Shown piece by piece: positions 9,165 through 20,018 of a stretch of 64,000 nucleotides of DNA (position 1 is the first letter of the stretch; each line of letters starts with the position of its first letter). Under the pieces are notes generated by a model. It made no database searches. It was given only the letters and a program-made list of their open reading frames with translations, and was not told the DNA's origin. Made by a program: the position numbers and the translations under genes. This DNA is from Ophiosphaerella korrae (Eukaryota > Ascomycota > Dothideomycetes > Pleosporales > Phaeosphaeriaceae), in the NCBI GenBank assembly GCA_028456385.1, contig JALNQF010000092.1, positions 107,243-171,242 on the forward strand, given 5' to 3'.

Positions 9165-10256
9165 TCACTTTCCTCCGAAACTAGTTCCACTGACACCGCC
9201 ATTGATTATTCCAGCTTGAAATCCCGAGTTCTGATTGCCGAGTGTGACACTAGTTGAATGGCTCTGAGGCCTTGCGGCTTTCGCAACAGCTTCTTCTTGT
9301 GCCTTAGAGAGCAGCTCATCCAGCAATTTTCGTGACGTATTTAGCGCTTTGCGTTCTTCTTCAAGTTGCCGCAATGCCTCAGCCTTGTCTTCCTTGTGTA
9401 CAGCCACTTCCTCGTCATCGGTGCTGGCGTTCATCTCCTCCAGCTTGTTATCCAATACTATCAGCTGCTTATCCGCTGTGGTAATAGCACCCTTGGCCTC
9501 AGCCTGATTCATAGATATTGTTTGCTTAATCTCTTCTGTGATGTGGCTATTGCGGACGGAGCTGTATCTATAGGCGGGGTTAGATCGATTTCTACACTGA
9601 AGCACTCAGATTAGAGTTATTCACAAGGTCGCTATGCTGACGATCGAGTTAGTGGAGAGCTTGCAGTTTTGAAGCTGCTCGGACATGGCCTTGATTTGTC
9701 CTTGCTTGAAGAATCCCACATTTGCACGATCCTTCCATGCTAATTTTCCATCTTCTGAGTGCCTAGTCCACCGCTGAAGGTCGGTTCTGAAAAGATCGCA
9801 TGCTTGCGTGCAGCTGCTGATGGTAGTCTGTAGTGGAAAACAGGGCCTAGGAGAGGATCACACAATCCTGAAATGGCCTGCCGAGGTAATCGGGAACCGG
9901 ATTATTAGTCTGACCGATCCTCGAGTATATAGAGTTGATCGTACATAGCTTTACACTTAGCCAGTAGTCTGATCAACTTTTCATTCACACAAGATCGTTC
10001 TTTACGCCTCCATTTTCCATCACATAGTCTTTGACCCCTCGGCTATATTTGGACCAAGTGACATCCATTCTCTCTCATCCACGTTTTGGATCAGCTTGAG
10101 TGCCGTTTCAACAGAGGTGACATCTTCTGTTAGACGTTTCACGGCTTTTGGTGCGTCTTTAAGGTTCTGTAGATCGTCGAGAAGAAGTCGTGTAACGTGC
10201 AACGCTGGGACTGTGACCCCAACTATACTTGCGGCAATACTGAGGGGATCGGCCAT
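9165..10256 (-). CDS. SesA-type death effector with C-terminal sigma-like amyloid motif
   Basis: Three exons: 10029-10256, 9625-9827 and 9165-9567. The start MADPLSIAASIVGVTVP opens the SesA / fungal-STAND N-terminal domain. Exon 2 reads SSCTQACDLFRTDLQRW and VGFFKQGQIKAMSEQLQNC, typical of SesA proteins. Exon 3 is a coiled coil (about residues 145-230) ending in GNQNSGFQAGIINGGVSG. Intron 2 (9568-9624) is canonical, GTGAAT to CTATAG. Intron 1 is a problem: frame and family alignment require SK joined to TTISSC at 10029/9827, but the base after 10029 is not a GT, so the donor is either mutated or non-canonical. The last 15 residues match the N-terminus of the divergent NLR at 10445, so the pair should signal by amyloid templating: the NLR exposes the motif and SesA follows. 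Family assignment is strong; present-day function is doubtful. Confidence 0.75.
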
Positions 10257-10444
10257 TTGGCAATAGAAGAATATTAAGAGGAGGGTGCAAAGGGTCTGGC
10301 TGAAGCGTGGCATGCGGGGTTCAAATATGGATCAAAGAGATTGGTCACCAGCTGATATGGCTGTGCAAGCCATCAAGGGCGGATACGAACCACCAGGCTC
10401 AGCTCCGCCAACGCATACGCATACTACATTACTGCTACAGCATC
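10257..10444. promoter_or_regulatory. 188-bp divergent promoter of the SesA/NLR pair
   Basis: The two ATGs are 188 bp apart and point away from each other, so this short gap must hold both promoters. A shared promoter would keep receptor and effector co-expressed, as usual for linked NLR/effector pairs in fungi. No individual site can be named. Confidence 0.5.
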
Positions 10445-13044
10445 ATGGCATCCGTGATATCTTTCGGCGGCGCGAACTCCGGCTTCGAGGCCGGCATCAT
10501 CAACGGCCCGGTCAACACCACGTTCCACCTTCCGCTTGGTGAGTTGCGGGAGGATCTGAACGGCTAGAGACTCCACCACACCCGGCGGCGGTGATCCCCT
10601 TCAGTCGCGACACAGACTTCGTCGGGCGAGGGGCGGTACTTGATCAGATCCGCCAGAAATGCGCTATACCAGGTTCATGGACCGCACTCGTCAGCCTGGG
10701 TGGTGCCGGGTGAGTATGAACGGCTCCGTCGATACCGATTGCTGACTGCGAAGTAGCAAGTCGCAGCTGGCTATCGAATTTGCATATCGGGCTCGTGCGC
10801 GATCGCCCAACATGTGGGTTTTCTGGGTCTACGCAGCTAATGCAGCCCGGTTTGAGCAGAGCTATCGCGACATTGCAGACTGCGTCAAGATCTCCGGGCG
10901 ACGTGACCCCAAGGCCAATATATTCAAACTTGTACATGACTGGATGCGGGATAGCAAGCAGCGGTGGGCACTCATACTCGATAACGTCGATGACGCTCGT
11001 TTCTTGCTCGATGGCCAGGATGACGGCCAAGGTCAACCTACCGATTCGCAAGGCGCTTCCAAGCCGCTCTGAGAATACCTTCCTCAAAGCCAGAGTGGCT
11101 CGGTTCTCATAACGTCGCGTAGCAAAGAGGTGGCGTTGAAGCTGGTTGAACAGCAAGACATCATTGCTGTGGAACCGATGGACAAGGCGCACGCGCTGGC
11201 ACTCTTCCAGAAGAAGCTGGGAGCAATGATATTGCCAAACTCGCAGCGGCGCTGGATTTTATGCCGCTTGCCATTGTTCAACCGGCGGCGTATATTTCCC
11301 AAAGAGCGCCTCGATGCTCAGTGAGGCAGTACCTTGAAGACTTTGAAAAGAGCGACAGCAAGAGAACAAGTCTTCTTGATCACGATGATGGACAGCTCCG
11401 CCGAGATGGGCAGGCGAACAACTCCATCATCATTACTTGGCAAATATCCTTCGATTATATCTGTCAGACGCGACCATCAGCGTCAGACCTACTCTCCCTC
11501 ATGAGCTTTTTTGACCGACAAGGGATCCCAGAGACACTGCTTCGAAATCGAACCGATCAGAGAGACACCCAAAGTAACACCCAAAGTGATCAAAAAGAGC
11601 TTGATAACAGCGACTGGAATGGGGCTGAAGAGGATAGTACATTCCAGTCTAGCGCAAACAATGATAAATTTGAAGTTGATGTAGTGGCACTGTGGAACTT
11701 CTCCTTCATTTCTATTAATGCTAATGGAACAACCTTTGAAATGCATAGACTAGTTCAGCTAGCGACGCGGAAGTGGCTTCAAGCCAACGGCAAGTTTAAG
11801 CCGTGGAAGCAGCAGTTTATCAGGAATCTTTGCGAAGGGTTTCCAACGGAAGAATACGAGAACTGGGCAAGATGTCAAGTGCTTTTCACGCACGTGAAGT
11901 CAGCTGCGGCGCAGCAGCCAGAGGAACGAGACTTATTAGTAGAGTGGGCCGCACTACTCTATCGTGCAGCACGGTATGCATGGAAAAGAGGAAGCGTAGC
12001 CGATGCTGAAAATTTATCCACGAAGTCCCTAGAAGCGCGGAGGAAGGTATTTGGTCAAGAGAACAAGGAAACTCTAAGTAGTATGGCGATGGTAGGAATA
12101 GCAAGGCAAATTCAGGGGCGGTGGAAGGAGGCGGAAGAGCTGCTTGTGCAAGCGATGGAGGCGAGGGTGAGGATGCTTGGGGCAGAGCATCCAGACACTC
12201 TGATTAGTATGACCTACCTAGCGGCAACGTACAGGATTCAGGGGCGATGCAAAGAGGCGGAAGAGCTGTTGGAGCAGGTAACAGAAACGAGGACCAGGGT
12301 GCTTGGGGTGGGGCACCCGGATACTCTGATTAGTATGACCCACCTAGCGGTAGCGTACAAGAGTCATGAGAGGTGGAAGGAAGCAGAAGAACTGTCAGTG
12401 CAAGTGATGGAGATGTCCAAGAGGGTGCTTAGGACGGAGCATCCAGAAACACTGGCCAGCATGCGCAACCTAGGTAGGACGTACTGCAGCCAGGGGAGGT
12501 GGAAGGAAGCGGAAGAGCTATTAGTGCAAGTGATGGAGACGTCCAAGAGGGTGCTTGAGACAGAGCATCCTACCACACTAACTATCCTAGCCGCCCTAGG
12601 TGAGATGTACAGGAGGCAGAAGAGGTGTTGGTGCAAATGACAGAGACCTCCAAGAGGGTGTTTGGGGCGGAGCATCCTACCACATTAGCCATCCTAGGTA
12701 TCCTAGGCACGGTATATAGAGGTCAGGGGCGGCTAAAGAAATCAGAAGAGGTATTGGTGCAAGTAATGGAGACGTCTAAGAGGGTGCTTGGGACGGAACA
12801 TCCTACCACGCTGACTTGCATGGATCAATTAGCGCATACTTGGGAATCTCAGGGCCGCAAGGAAGATGTTGTGTTGTTGATGAAGGAATGCTTTAGGCTA
12901 AAGCTACATTTCTTAGGCGCTCAGCATCATAGTACTGTGGCATCGCTCCAAGCTCTAGAAAAGTGGGAATCGGGTAAATTTATGAAAAAAGCTAAGCTAC
13001 GCTTCAAGGCCTGGAAACATGTATTTGACAAGTTTGGTAGGTAA
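10445..13044 (+). pseudogene. NLR: sigma-like motif + NB-ARC + TPR repeats, decayed
   Basis: The start MASVISFGGANSGFEAGIING carries the amyloid motif shared with the neighbouring SesA protein. Exons begin 10445-10538, 10568-10709, 10757 onward. The first intron would be only 29 nt (GTGAGT to CTAG) and the second is 47 nt with a GCTGAC branch site. The junction of exons 2 and 3 encodes the P-loop, SLGGAGKSQLA. Further NB-ARC blocks are WALILDNVDDARFLL and VLITSRSKEVAL. An in-frame TGA at 11070-11072 falls where the frame continues as EYLPQSQSGS. A frameshift near 11220 leads into DIAKLAAALDFMPLAIVQ, and a third lesion near 12610 removes part of a TPR. The C-terminal half is TPR repeats of the kinesin-light-chain type (GRWKEAEELLVQ). 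In the family it is a non-self sensor that triggers the SesA effector; this allele is broken in at least three places. Confidence 0.85.
12116..12993 (+). repeat. Tandem TPR array, 126-bp period
   Basis: About seven 42-residue units of the pattern GRWKEAEELLVQVMETSKRVLG followed by an EHPxTL block. The middle copies are near identical at the DNA level. One unit, near 12610, is shortened out of frame, as expected from slippage between copies. The last unit (EDVVLLMKECFRLKLHFLG) is the divergent capping repeat. Confidence 0.8.
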
Positions 13045-14529
13045 CCTGTAGGATTGTTTGAGGCTGAGGCAATATTATTAGCATTTAGAGCCACAACATG
13101 GTATAATCTCCGCCCAGATACTCTATAATATCAGCGATAGAGACAAGCTGTTCATGTTAAACTTCTGGATAATGTTCACAGCAGCCATAGGAACCAAAAG
13201 GAAACTGTCCACGACAGCATACGTCGTATAAGGAACAAGTCGCAGGATGCGACTAAGCTATAAAGTTATCAAATCTTAAACGATTGTCAAATATAACATT
13301 TTCGAAGTTTACCTCGCAACATGGGCCTGGGAGCACAATGATTCGACTGGAAACAGGCTCCAGCAGAAACTTACAGTGAAGCAATTTCACGTTGACGTCC
13401 TCGACTGTCACAAGGTCTGTTATTTCTTGCCCTTTGTTACGATTGTGGGAACTTATGGCTCCTTTTTTTTTTACGGCCTAGCTCTAGAAAGGGGCTCTAG
13501 AACCCTTGAGGTAAGTGAAATAGAGTCTTGGGTAGGGTAATCCCATTTCAATGAACCAGGCCGCTGGGTCTCGTTTCCACAATAACCCATGGACAAGGCC
13601 ATCCTTCCACAGCCCCGCGAAACACAAACTGCGTGTGAGATCTTGAATAACTTGAGCCGTAGCCTATATTGTCAGCAATCTGCTGATGGGGTATGTAGCT
13701 AGTTTTCCCGAGTATTTGCTCACTAGATTATACCAGTTCGTTTTTTTCGATGATTGAAACGCGATCCAGCCTTGGATTCCTGATTTTGGCCGTACATGGC
13801 GATGGGATCCTGCCTACCTTGGGGATAGGTCCCTTTGAAATGCGCTGCATTGTGGGACTAGGTTTCTATCCGACCTTCGCCAATGCCTACCAACGGATAA
13901 CATTGCCAATACGTCCTTCCCTCACCATAGAAGATTACTCGTTTTGATGATTGAGTTTCTTGAAAGACTCAGGCGCACATATTCATCTTTGAGTGCTTTA
14001 CATCGCCCGCGTATGAACCTACCCTCCTCTGCAGGTACAAATGGGAGACAGGGGCATCTGGCTGTAACGAAGGTTCTCTAGGCTTGAGAAAAGATCCTTC
14101 TGAATTCGAAGACGACGAAGCAGCTGTTGTCGGCTGGCTATTTGCAAATATGCCAGCTATTTTAGGTAGTTCCTAGAGCTTGTCTTCCGGCGAATCTCGC
14201 ACGATACAAAGCGAGTCAATTCATAAACATCGTATGTACAGTTTATTTACGACTCGTATTGCATCGTGAAACCCTAGCCTTAGAGATTCAGTGGGGATTC
14301 TTTGTTGAATCTGAGCAAGATTCCAGCATGTCGTCGTCCTGTTGATATTACCCCAGCAGTGATTAAGTGTGGCATGTCCTTCAAATGCGACACTCCCGAA
14401 CTTCCGACAGGACGCACATTACCGAGACTATGGGATGAATTGATATCAATTACTCGACCCGGAAGACTGCTGTTGAGAATGGAAGAATTGCGCATATCAT
14501 GTGTCGTTGTGCACGTGTGCAACTAGTAA
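13045..14529. other. Gene-free stretch downstream of the NLR
   Basis: No supported gene in 1.5 kb. Short open frames at 13750-13947 and 14302-14526 show no recognisable motif or intron structure. Confidence 0.35.
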
Positions 14530-14945
14530 GTTTCTAGAGTAAATCTGTGGTAGCTTTATCGTCGGCTACTAGTTCCAGGTCGTTCAACGATTTCTCCAAC
14601 AAGTCTTTCACTATAGCCTCGTCCATCTCGCCAACCGAGACTACATTTTTGCTAACCATGTTTGTCGCCGCCTTTCGATTTCTCGTCGTGAATAGAACAA
14701 ATCCGTGCTTGCTCTTAAGTAGGTAATCAATTTAACGACTTGAGCCCGGCATGTTGCCCGCTTTATCCGTCTAGATGTCGATGCTTTCGGCATTGCCGAA
14801 CACCAATAGCCACCTACCAGAGATTTCGTGGCTCAGCCAGTTTTACACGAGATTTTATACGTGTGCCTTCCCCTGCTCGAGATTCGAGGTCTGAAGCTGC
14901 TGGCCGGTCTCTAGGTACGCTTCCAACATGCTATCGACATTAGGC
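14530..14945 (-). pseudogene. NB-ARC NLR relic
   Basis: The minus strand reads HEISGRWLLVFGNAESIDI, a degenerate kinase-2 block (family: LLIFDNADDxD), then DKAGNMPGSSR, VLFTTRNRKAA (kinase-3/RNBS-B) and VVSVGEMDEAIVKDLLEKSL, as in fungal NB-ARC receptors that go on to a TPR or ankyrin tail. Stops occur in the middle of conserved blocks (a TAG in place of a Trp codon after ESIDI, and a TAA upstream), and there are at least two frame changes. Neither the P-loop nor the C-terminal repeats were found. This is a second, older dead NLR next to the sigma NLR, in the opposite orientation. Confidence 0.65.
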
Positions 14946-15279
14946 GGTGCTATCGTTGCACAATAGATAGATAGAGATGTGAATTGATTAGGCTGAACGG
15001 ACTTTTCGCAAGTCTCGTATCATTTTCGATGAAAACATCCGAATGATCGCAATCATGTTCATGGCAGCGCTTCGTATGGAGCGATCTCCCGTTGCCGATC
15101 GATGAGTGGTGTTGTGGGGTCTGAGATGGTGATCGTGATTCGAAGTCGGCAGCCTGGACACTTGTACGTTTCCAGTTCAGACCTGAATCGGATTCTAAAA
15201 TACGATTAGACACCACCACGTAACCAAGTACCCCAGTTCCCGTTGTCGATCGTAGGCAGGGAGAATGCACATATTGTTG

Positions 15280-15745
15280 CCAGCATTGATTACGGTTACG
15301 AGTCTCTCATGTGCCGTCTTTGTCGCGGTCACTTCAACTAAGCCTGTAGGCACAGAAATGGAATCACCGGAAATATTCAAATCGCGAAAGCAGCGATTAT
15401 AACATCTGTGTCTGCCTCTCTTTGTCTCTCGTAGGTCACCAAGAACGTTCAACCCTCTTAACGACTCACCTTCTCTACAGACTGCAACAAGCAGATGTGG
15501 TCGAAGATAGACGAGAGATTGAAAGTCTTAGTGGGCCGTAAAGATTCCATTCCGAGCTGCCACTACACAAAGCTACTCTACGTTGCTCCCATAGGTATCT
15601 CCGACCGAAACGAGGAGAGGTAGCTCGGCTTGTAGTGAAGAGTAAGAGGAATCAAGGATTTCGTTCAAGTTTGACGCGGCTTGCTTGCACTCTTCCCGCC
15701 ACCATCGCCTCAGGCCTGGATTGATCCGTAGTACTTCATTCCGTT
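15280..15745 (-). other. Unrecognised coding-like remnant
   Basis: The minus strand has protein-like stretches in shifting frames: NEVLRINPGLRRWWREEC, ELPLLVSVGDTYGSNVE and, after stops and a possible GTGAGT intron, SISVPTGLVEVTATKTAHER. The amphipathic composition looks like decayed coding sequence rather than chance, but I do not recognise the family. It lies directly downstream of the ankyrin gene and could be its former 3' part or a separate gene. Confidence 0.3.
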
Positions 15746-15763
15746 CACGGGTACCAAGGGTCC

Positions 15764-18700
15764 TCAGACGCCGGTTGGGCGATGTATCGCTCCAGAGGCC
15801 CTACAATTCGCAAAAGTGAAATTAGAATATTCACTACCACAACTTGCCCTTGCTTTAGAGCGCACGGAATAAAACGATTTAAAAAAACCGAATCCATCGA
15901 AATCCCCAAGTGCCATATACCATTCTTCGTTGGTACCGCTGTGTAGCCTCTTTTTTTCAGCATCTTCCAATAGAGGTACAACTTCACTATGACCATTATC
16001 ATTTGCAAACTTGATAGCGAATTTGAATCCCTTTTTACGTCGCACATTACCTTTCGCTCCAGCATTCAGAAGGGACTGGACTGTATCCAAGCGGCCATGT
16101 TCAGCCGCGCCTTTGATGACATATCGGCCCTCAAGAGCTGACGGCTCTGCATTGACCAAGGCGCCTTTTTCGAGGAGAAGAGCGACTAATATGATATTTC
16201 CGGATATAGCAGCACCCTGTAAAGCAGTGACTCCTCCGTAGACTGCCGGCTCTGCATTAACCGCTGCGCCATTTGCAAGTAGTAATTCTACAAGCCCCTT
16301 GTTTCCTGCGGATGCGGCAGCCTGGAGTGCCGTCCGACCAAACCGTGGTGCCGGATCCGCATTGATATTAGCCCCGCGATGGAAGAGCATTTTCACTTGT
16401 GTGATGTGTCCGCAAGCCGCTGCAAGTTGAATTGGTGTCATGGGCTGCGACTCGTCGTCATCCCCCGGGATTCCAGGCTCGGCCCACATATGTTCAAGGA
16501 CTATATTGCGGTGAGGCTCCAGAAAACGGGCTAGGATATCATCCTCGCCATTCTGGATGATGCAATGTAGTGCCCAGCTTGCTTTTCCCCTTGGCCGATT
16601 GACGGGAGCACCAGCATCCAGGAGTCGGTGGCACATTACGCGCCTTTCTTCTTCTTCTTCTTCTTCTTCTTCTTCTTCTTCTTCTCCATCCAACGCACTG
16701 CAGGCTGCCTCGAGAGTCGCCAGCCCCTTTACAGATGCAGGTGGAGCGGAGACATTAGCTCCGCGTTCTAACAATAATTCTGCCACTTCACAGCCCCCCT
16801 CTGCATCGAGAGCTGCTTGCAATGCGGTGCGTCCATTGATCGGATAGGCTGGAGCGTCTATGTTTTCATTGTATGAGAGGAGAAGCTCAACCATTTTCAG
16901 CTCTGCCCAGCCAACTGCCGCTTGAAGAGGAGTCTGCATTAGGTACAGTGTGTTGACGTCTGCTCCGCGCGCTAGCAGATAGATTACCGATATTATATCT
17001 CCGTGTCCAGCCACTTCGACTAAGGCTCCAAAGCATTGGTGATCAAGGTTCACCTCGGATTCCACAAATAGTGGCAAGAGCCGGCAGGAGTGTCGACCAG
17101 CGACGACTCGTTCGGGAATCCCAGGCACGTCAACGGTCGCCCCAAAGCTTATCAAGAGCTGACACATCTCAAATGGCTCTCTTAAATCCATGGCAGTCTC
17201 TAGAGGTCTCTCGCGTAAGGTATCACCGTCTGGGCTCACTCCGGATTGTAGCAGTACTACTATAGCTACTGAGTGATTTAGTCGGATTGATTCGTGGAGT
17301 GTCTGCTCAAGTTGGTGCGTGGCGATTCGTTCTTCATGGTTTAAAGTTCTTGATTCGAATAACCGACTCCAGAATCTTTTACAGAAAAGGACCGGATGGT
17401 GGGGGCCTTGATATTAAGAAAAAGTTACACTTGTTCAGTGAAATGATGATCAGTGATCCACTTTAGGAAGGTATCTGTACGATAATTGTCTAGGATATTG
17501 TTAGATGAGAAATAAGCCCCCAGCCCAAGGAGGAACCAGACTCCGGAAGAGGAGATCGAGCGTGAATTCAGGAGATAGCCCAGTTGTTTAGACAGTGTGT
17601 TTGGCTCTTTCTCTAGCACAAGATTCTCCAGTCTCGATACAACCTGAGGAAAATTCTCCTGTACATGTTTTCCTGTTGCGGAGCCGAGCAGATTTGTAAG
17701 GGCCCGTCGTCCAGCGTCCATGGAGAGGCCATTGAATGTGCTTGTTGGTGCGAATGGAGAAGACTCTCGCTCAGAATGTGCCTGTGGAGGCATGTGTGCT
17801 GATTGCGTGGTTAGCGTCTTGGGAATTGCTACAGATAAGAGAGGAGACACACCTCGTTGCTCAAGAAGGTGCTGAACTTGAAAGATCGGCAAGTTGGGTC
17901 ATCCACCGTTTAACCCCGCCGGTTACGACGAAATTAGATACAGAGAAAGGGTTCCCATCTCGTCCCACTAGACTTGAGTCCGGAGTGTCACTGGTGCTGG
18001 AGTTCATGCCCCCTTGTCGCCTTCCTCCAGGGGATGTCAGTGGCATCGGCGCAAAGTCGTCGTTGCCAGTTCTAGGCAATTCGAATGGAGCAAGAATGGC
18101 TGTGGTATGATTATTAGCTCTCGGCTCAAAACGCATTTCAATATCTTACTAATGTTACCTTCGAACTCTGAGGGAGTTGGCGTCGGAGGCTGAGGCCCTG
18201 GGCTGGCCAATGCCCAGAAAGTACTCTCAAAGTTGAATTGTCTATCAGCTTCAAGCCCCAATTCCGGATCCGGTATGGAAGGTACCTCAGAGGTCTGTTC
18301 AGTCGTTAAGTGCAGAAAAAATGTCTCCAAGGTCCCAATGTCTTCTTCATTCCCCCCAAGAATACCACTCTGATGCAGATTCGGTTCAGGCGTCAATGCC
18401 GGAGGGGTCCGGACGGATATCCTTTTCGGGAATGGATTTGGCATTCCTTCGATCGATCAGTAGATCGTGTGAGAATGTGGCGTAGGGGTCTTCACCACTT
18501 GAGTCTATTTCAGAATGCGCCCTTTTTCCGTAGCGAGCCGTCGCGCGATTGACGCGATCGGCAGTCTGTGGGATTTCATTGAAGTATACATGAGGCTGCT
18601 TCCCGGCTGCGGCTCGACGTTGAATCTCCAGATGAATCCATTTCCATTCTTCTTCTGTCAAATTCTTTTCTTTTCCAAACCTGTATTTGTACTGTCTCTC

Positions 18701-18894
18701 CCTGCCATTTTGGGTGTCGTTAGCCTAATGCTCCAATTCCTTGTATGTAGGAGACACGCGTACGTTGCCGAGAAATTACGCTCTGCTTCCATATATGCCG
18801 CCACCTCCTGGAAGGTTTTCTCTTTGAGGAGCTCTCGTATTTCCTCGGTACGGTCATCCCAATCAGCTTTCGTGTGCGCACTCGGAGGCATCAT
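15764..18894 (-). pseudogene. Clr5-domain / ankyrin-repeat protein, probably frameshifted
   Basis: Exon 1 (18764-18894) opens with the Clr5 domain (ADWDDRTEEIRELL, TFQEVAAYM). Intron 18702-18763 has donor GTACGC and a GGCTAAC branch site, and joins to ERQYKYRFGKEKNLTEEEW. Introns at 18100-18158 and 17782-17852 are also well formed. Two or three frame breaks cannot be explained by introns: near 18445 (before PFPKRISVRTPP), near 17895 (before SFKFSTFLSNE) and near 17425-17400. From about 17350 the protein is open through at least eight ankyrin repeats (TPLQAAVGWAELKMVELLL and GRTALQAAASAGNKGLVELL are clear units) to 15764. A poly-Glu run lies between repeats. Clr5-ankyrin proteins are abundant in Pezizomycotina and their role is unknown. 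Either a pseudogene or one with a more complex splice pattern than I can see. Confidence 0.65.
16646..16686 (-). repeat. GAA/TTC trinucleotide run encoding poly-Glu
   Basis: About thirteen uninterrupted TTC units on the plus strand. They encode a Glu tract between ankyrin repeats and keep the frame. Confidence 0.9.
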
Positions 18895-20018
18895 GTCATC
18901 GTGTCGTCGGCCGGGGAACCCAAAGGATCGATAATTGAATGAATACAGACGATCTTTTTGGTACAGACCACCGAAAAAATGTCAGTTTAGAGGCTTGACG
19001 GTCTGGTAAGATCCCTAGAAGAATTGCGGCGTTCTTGAACTTTCTTCATACGGCTGAAGTACCTAGTGGCCTGGCCTTTGGTGTCCTTTTGGCTGATTGG
19101 TTGTACCTCTGGTTGTTCTTTTGATCGATTGGCTGACAGCCTGGGGCGCGCTTTGCGGTGCATGGCGTCGACTCTGTTACCTCGTTTCCGCCTCGCCTCA
19201 TTTTCCGGTTCCTACCAGGTGATTGGGAAACGTGCGGACTCATCGCCGCAGCCTTTTCCATGAGCCGGCAGCCAATCACGCTCTTTGCGCTTGGCCTTCA
19301 CACAGCGGCCTCATCAGGGTACATCACAGAGGCCGTTGTTGACATGCTGCCCGCGAAGGGAAGTGAATTAGAGCTAGAGAACCGAGATGCTCGAAGCGCG
19401 GGCATTTACCCTATGCCTCACCCGCGTTCATCGTTGCAAAGAAGGAAAGATGCTAATTAGGCCAAGCTGTATCGATTGATTTGGAAGGTGCCCTGCTCTC
19501 AGCCTTACTGAACCGCCTTCGTCCCCTCCCTCGCGCACGGTTTACTATACGAAGACGCTCGTTTCCTTTAAGTTTTAGGGTCTGTGTAGATTTGAGTACT
19601 AACCCTAAAATATAACAAGGCATAGTATAGACTACCTACTTAATTAGATCTTTTCCTCTAAGTAGATATTATATTACTTTATAATACCTAAAACTTGGTG
19701 TATCTATATATTGCTATATACTTTGTTGAACTTAAATTGCATTGTAATATTTGAGTCATGTGCAGAACTAGATGCTTATAGCATCAAACTCATTTGAAAA
19801 TTACATGTCGCACTACGTCATGTGACTATGAAGGATGCTAACCGCACTGGTATAATACAGTCTACGAATGATACTCGAGCGTATCCAGACATTGACCTAC
19901 ACCCCCAACAACCACCGCCCTATTCCTACATACCGTCTCCCACCCGACGAAACTCGAGACAGACTGCGCTAGGGGCAGCATGGAGCTACACACATTCCTC
20001 GCCCGTCCACCCACCATT
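18895..20018. other. Gene-free boundary between accessory and core DNA
   Basis: No supported gene. At 19550-19810 there is an abrupt AT-rich island (TAATTAGATC, TATATATTGC and similar) with the look of RIP. Right of it the sequence returns to normal composition, and the conserved core genes begin with SMC1. Confidence 0.45.

Noticed and set aside
10029..10256. SesA exon 1 as a complete short protein
   Set aside because: The frame stops soon after 10020, but the family continues into exon 2, which is present and in good condition.
13750..13947. 65-codon plus-strand frame as a gene
   Set aside because: No recognisable feature and no conserved composition; chance length.
16557..16847. Plus-strand frame with poly-Ser
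   Set aside because: Antisense of the Glu tract in the ankyrin gene.
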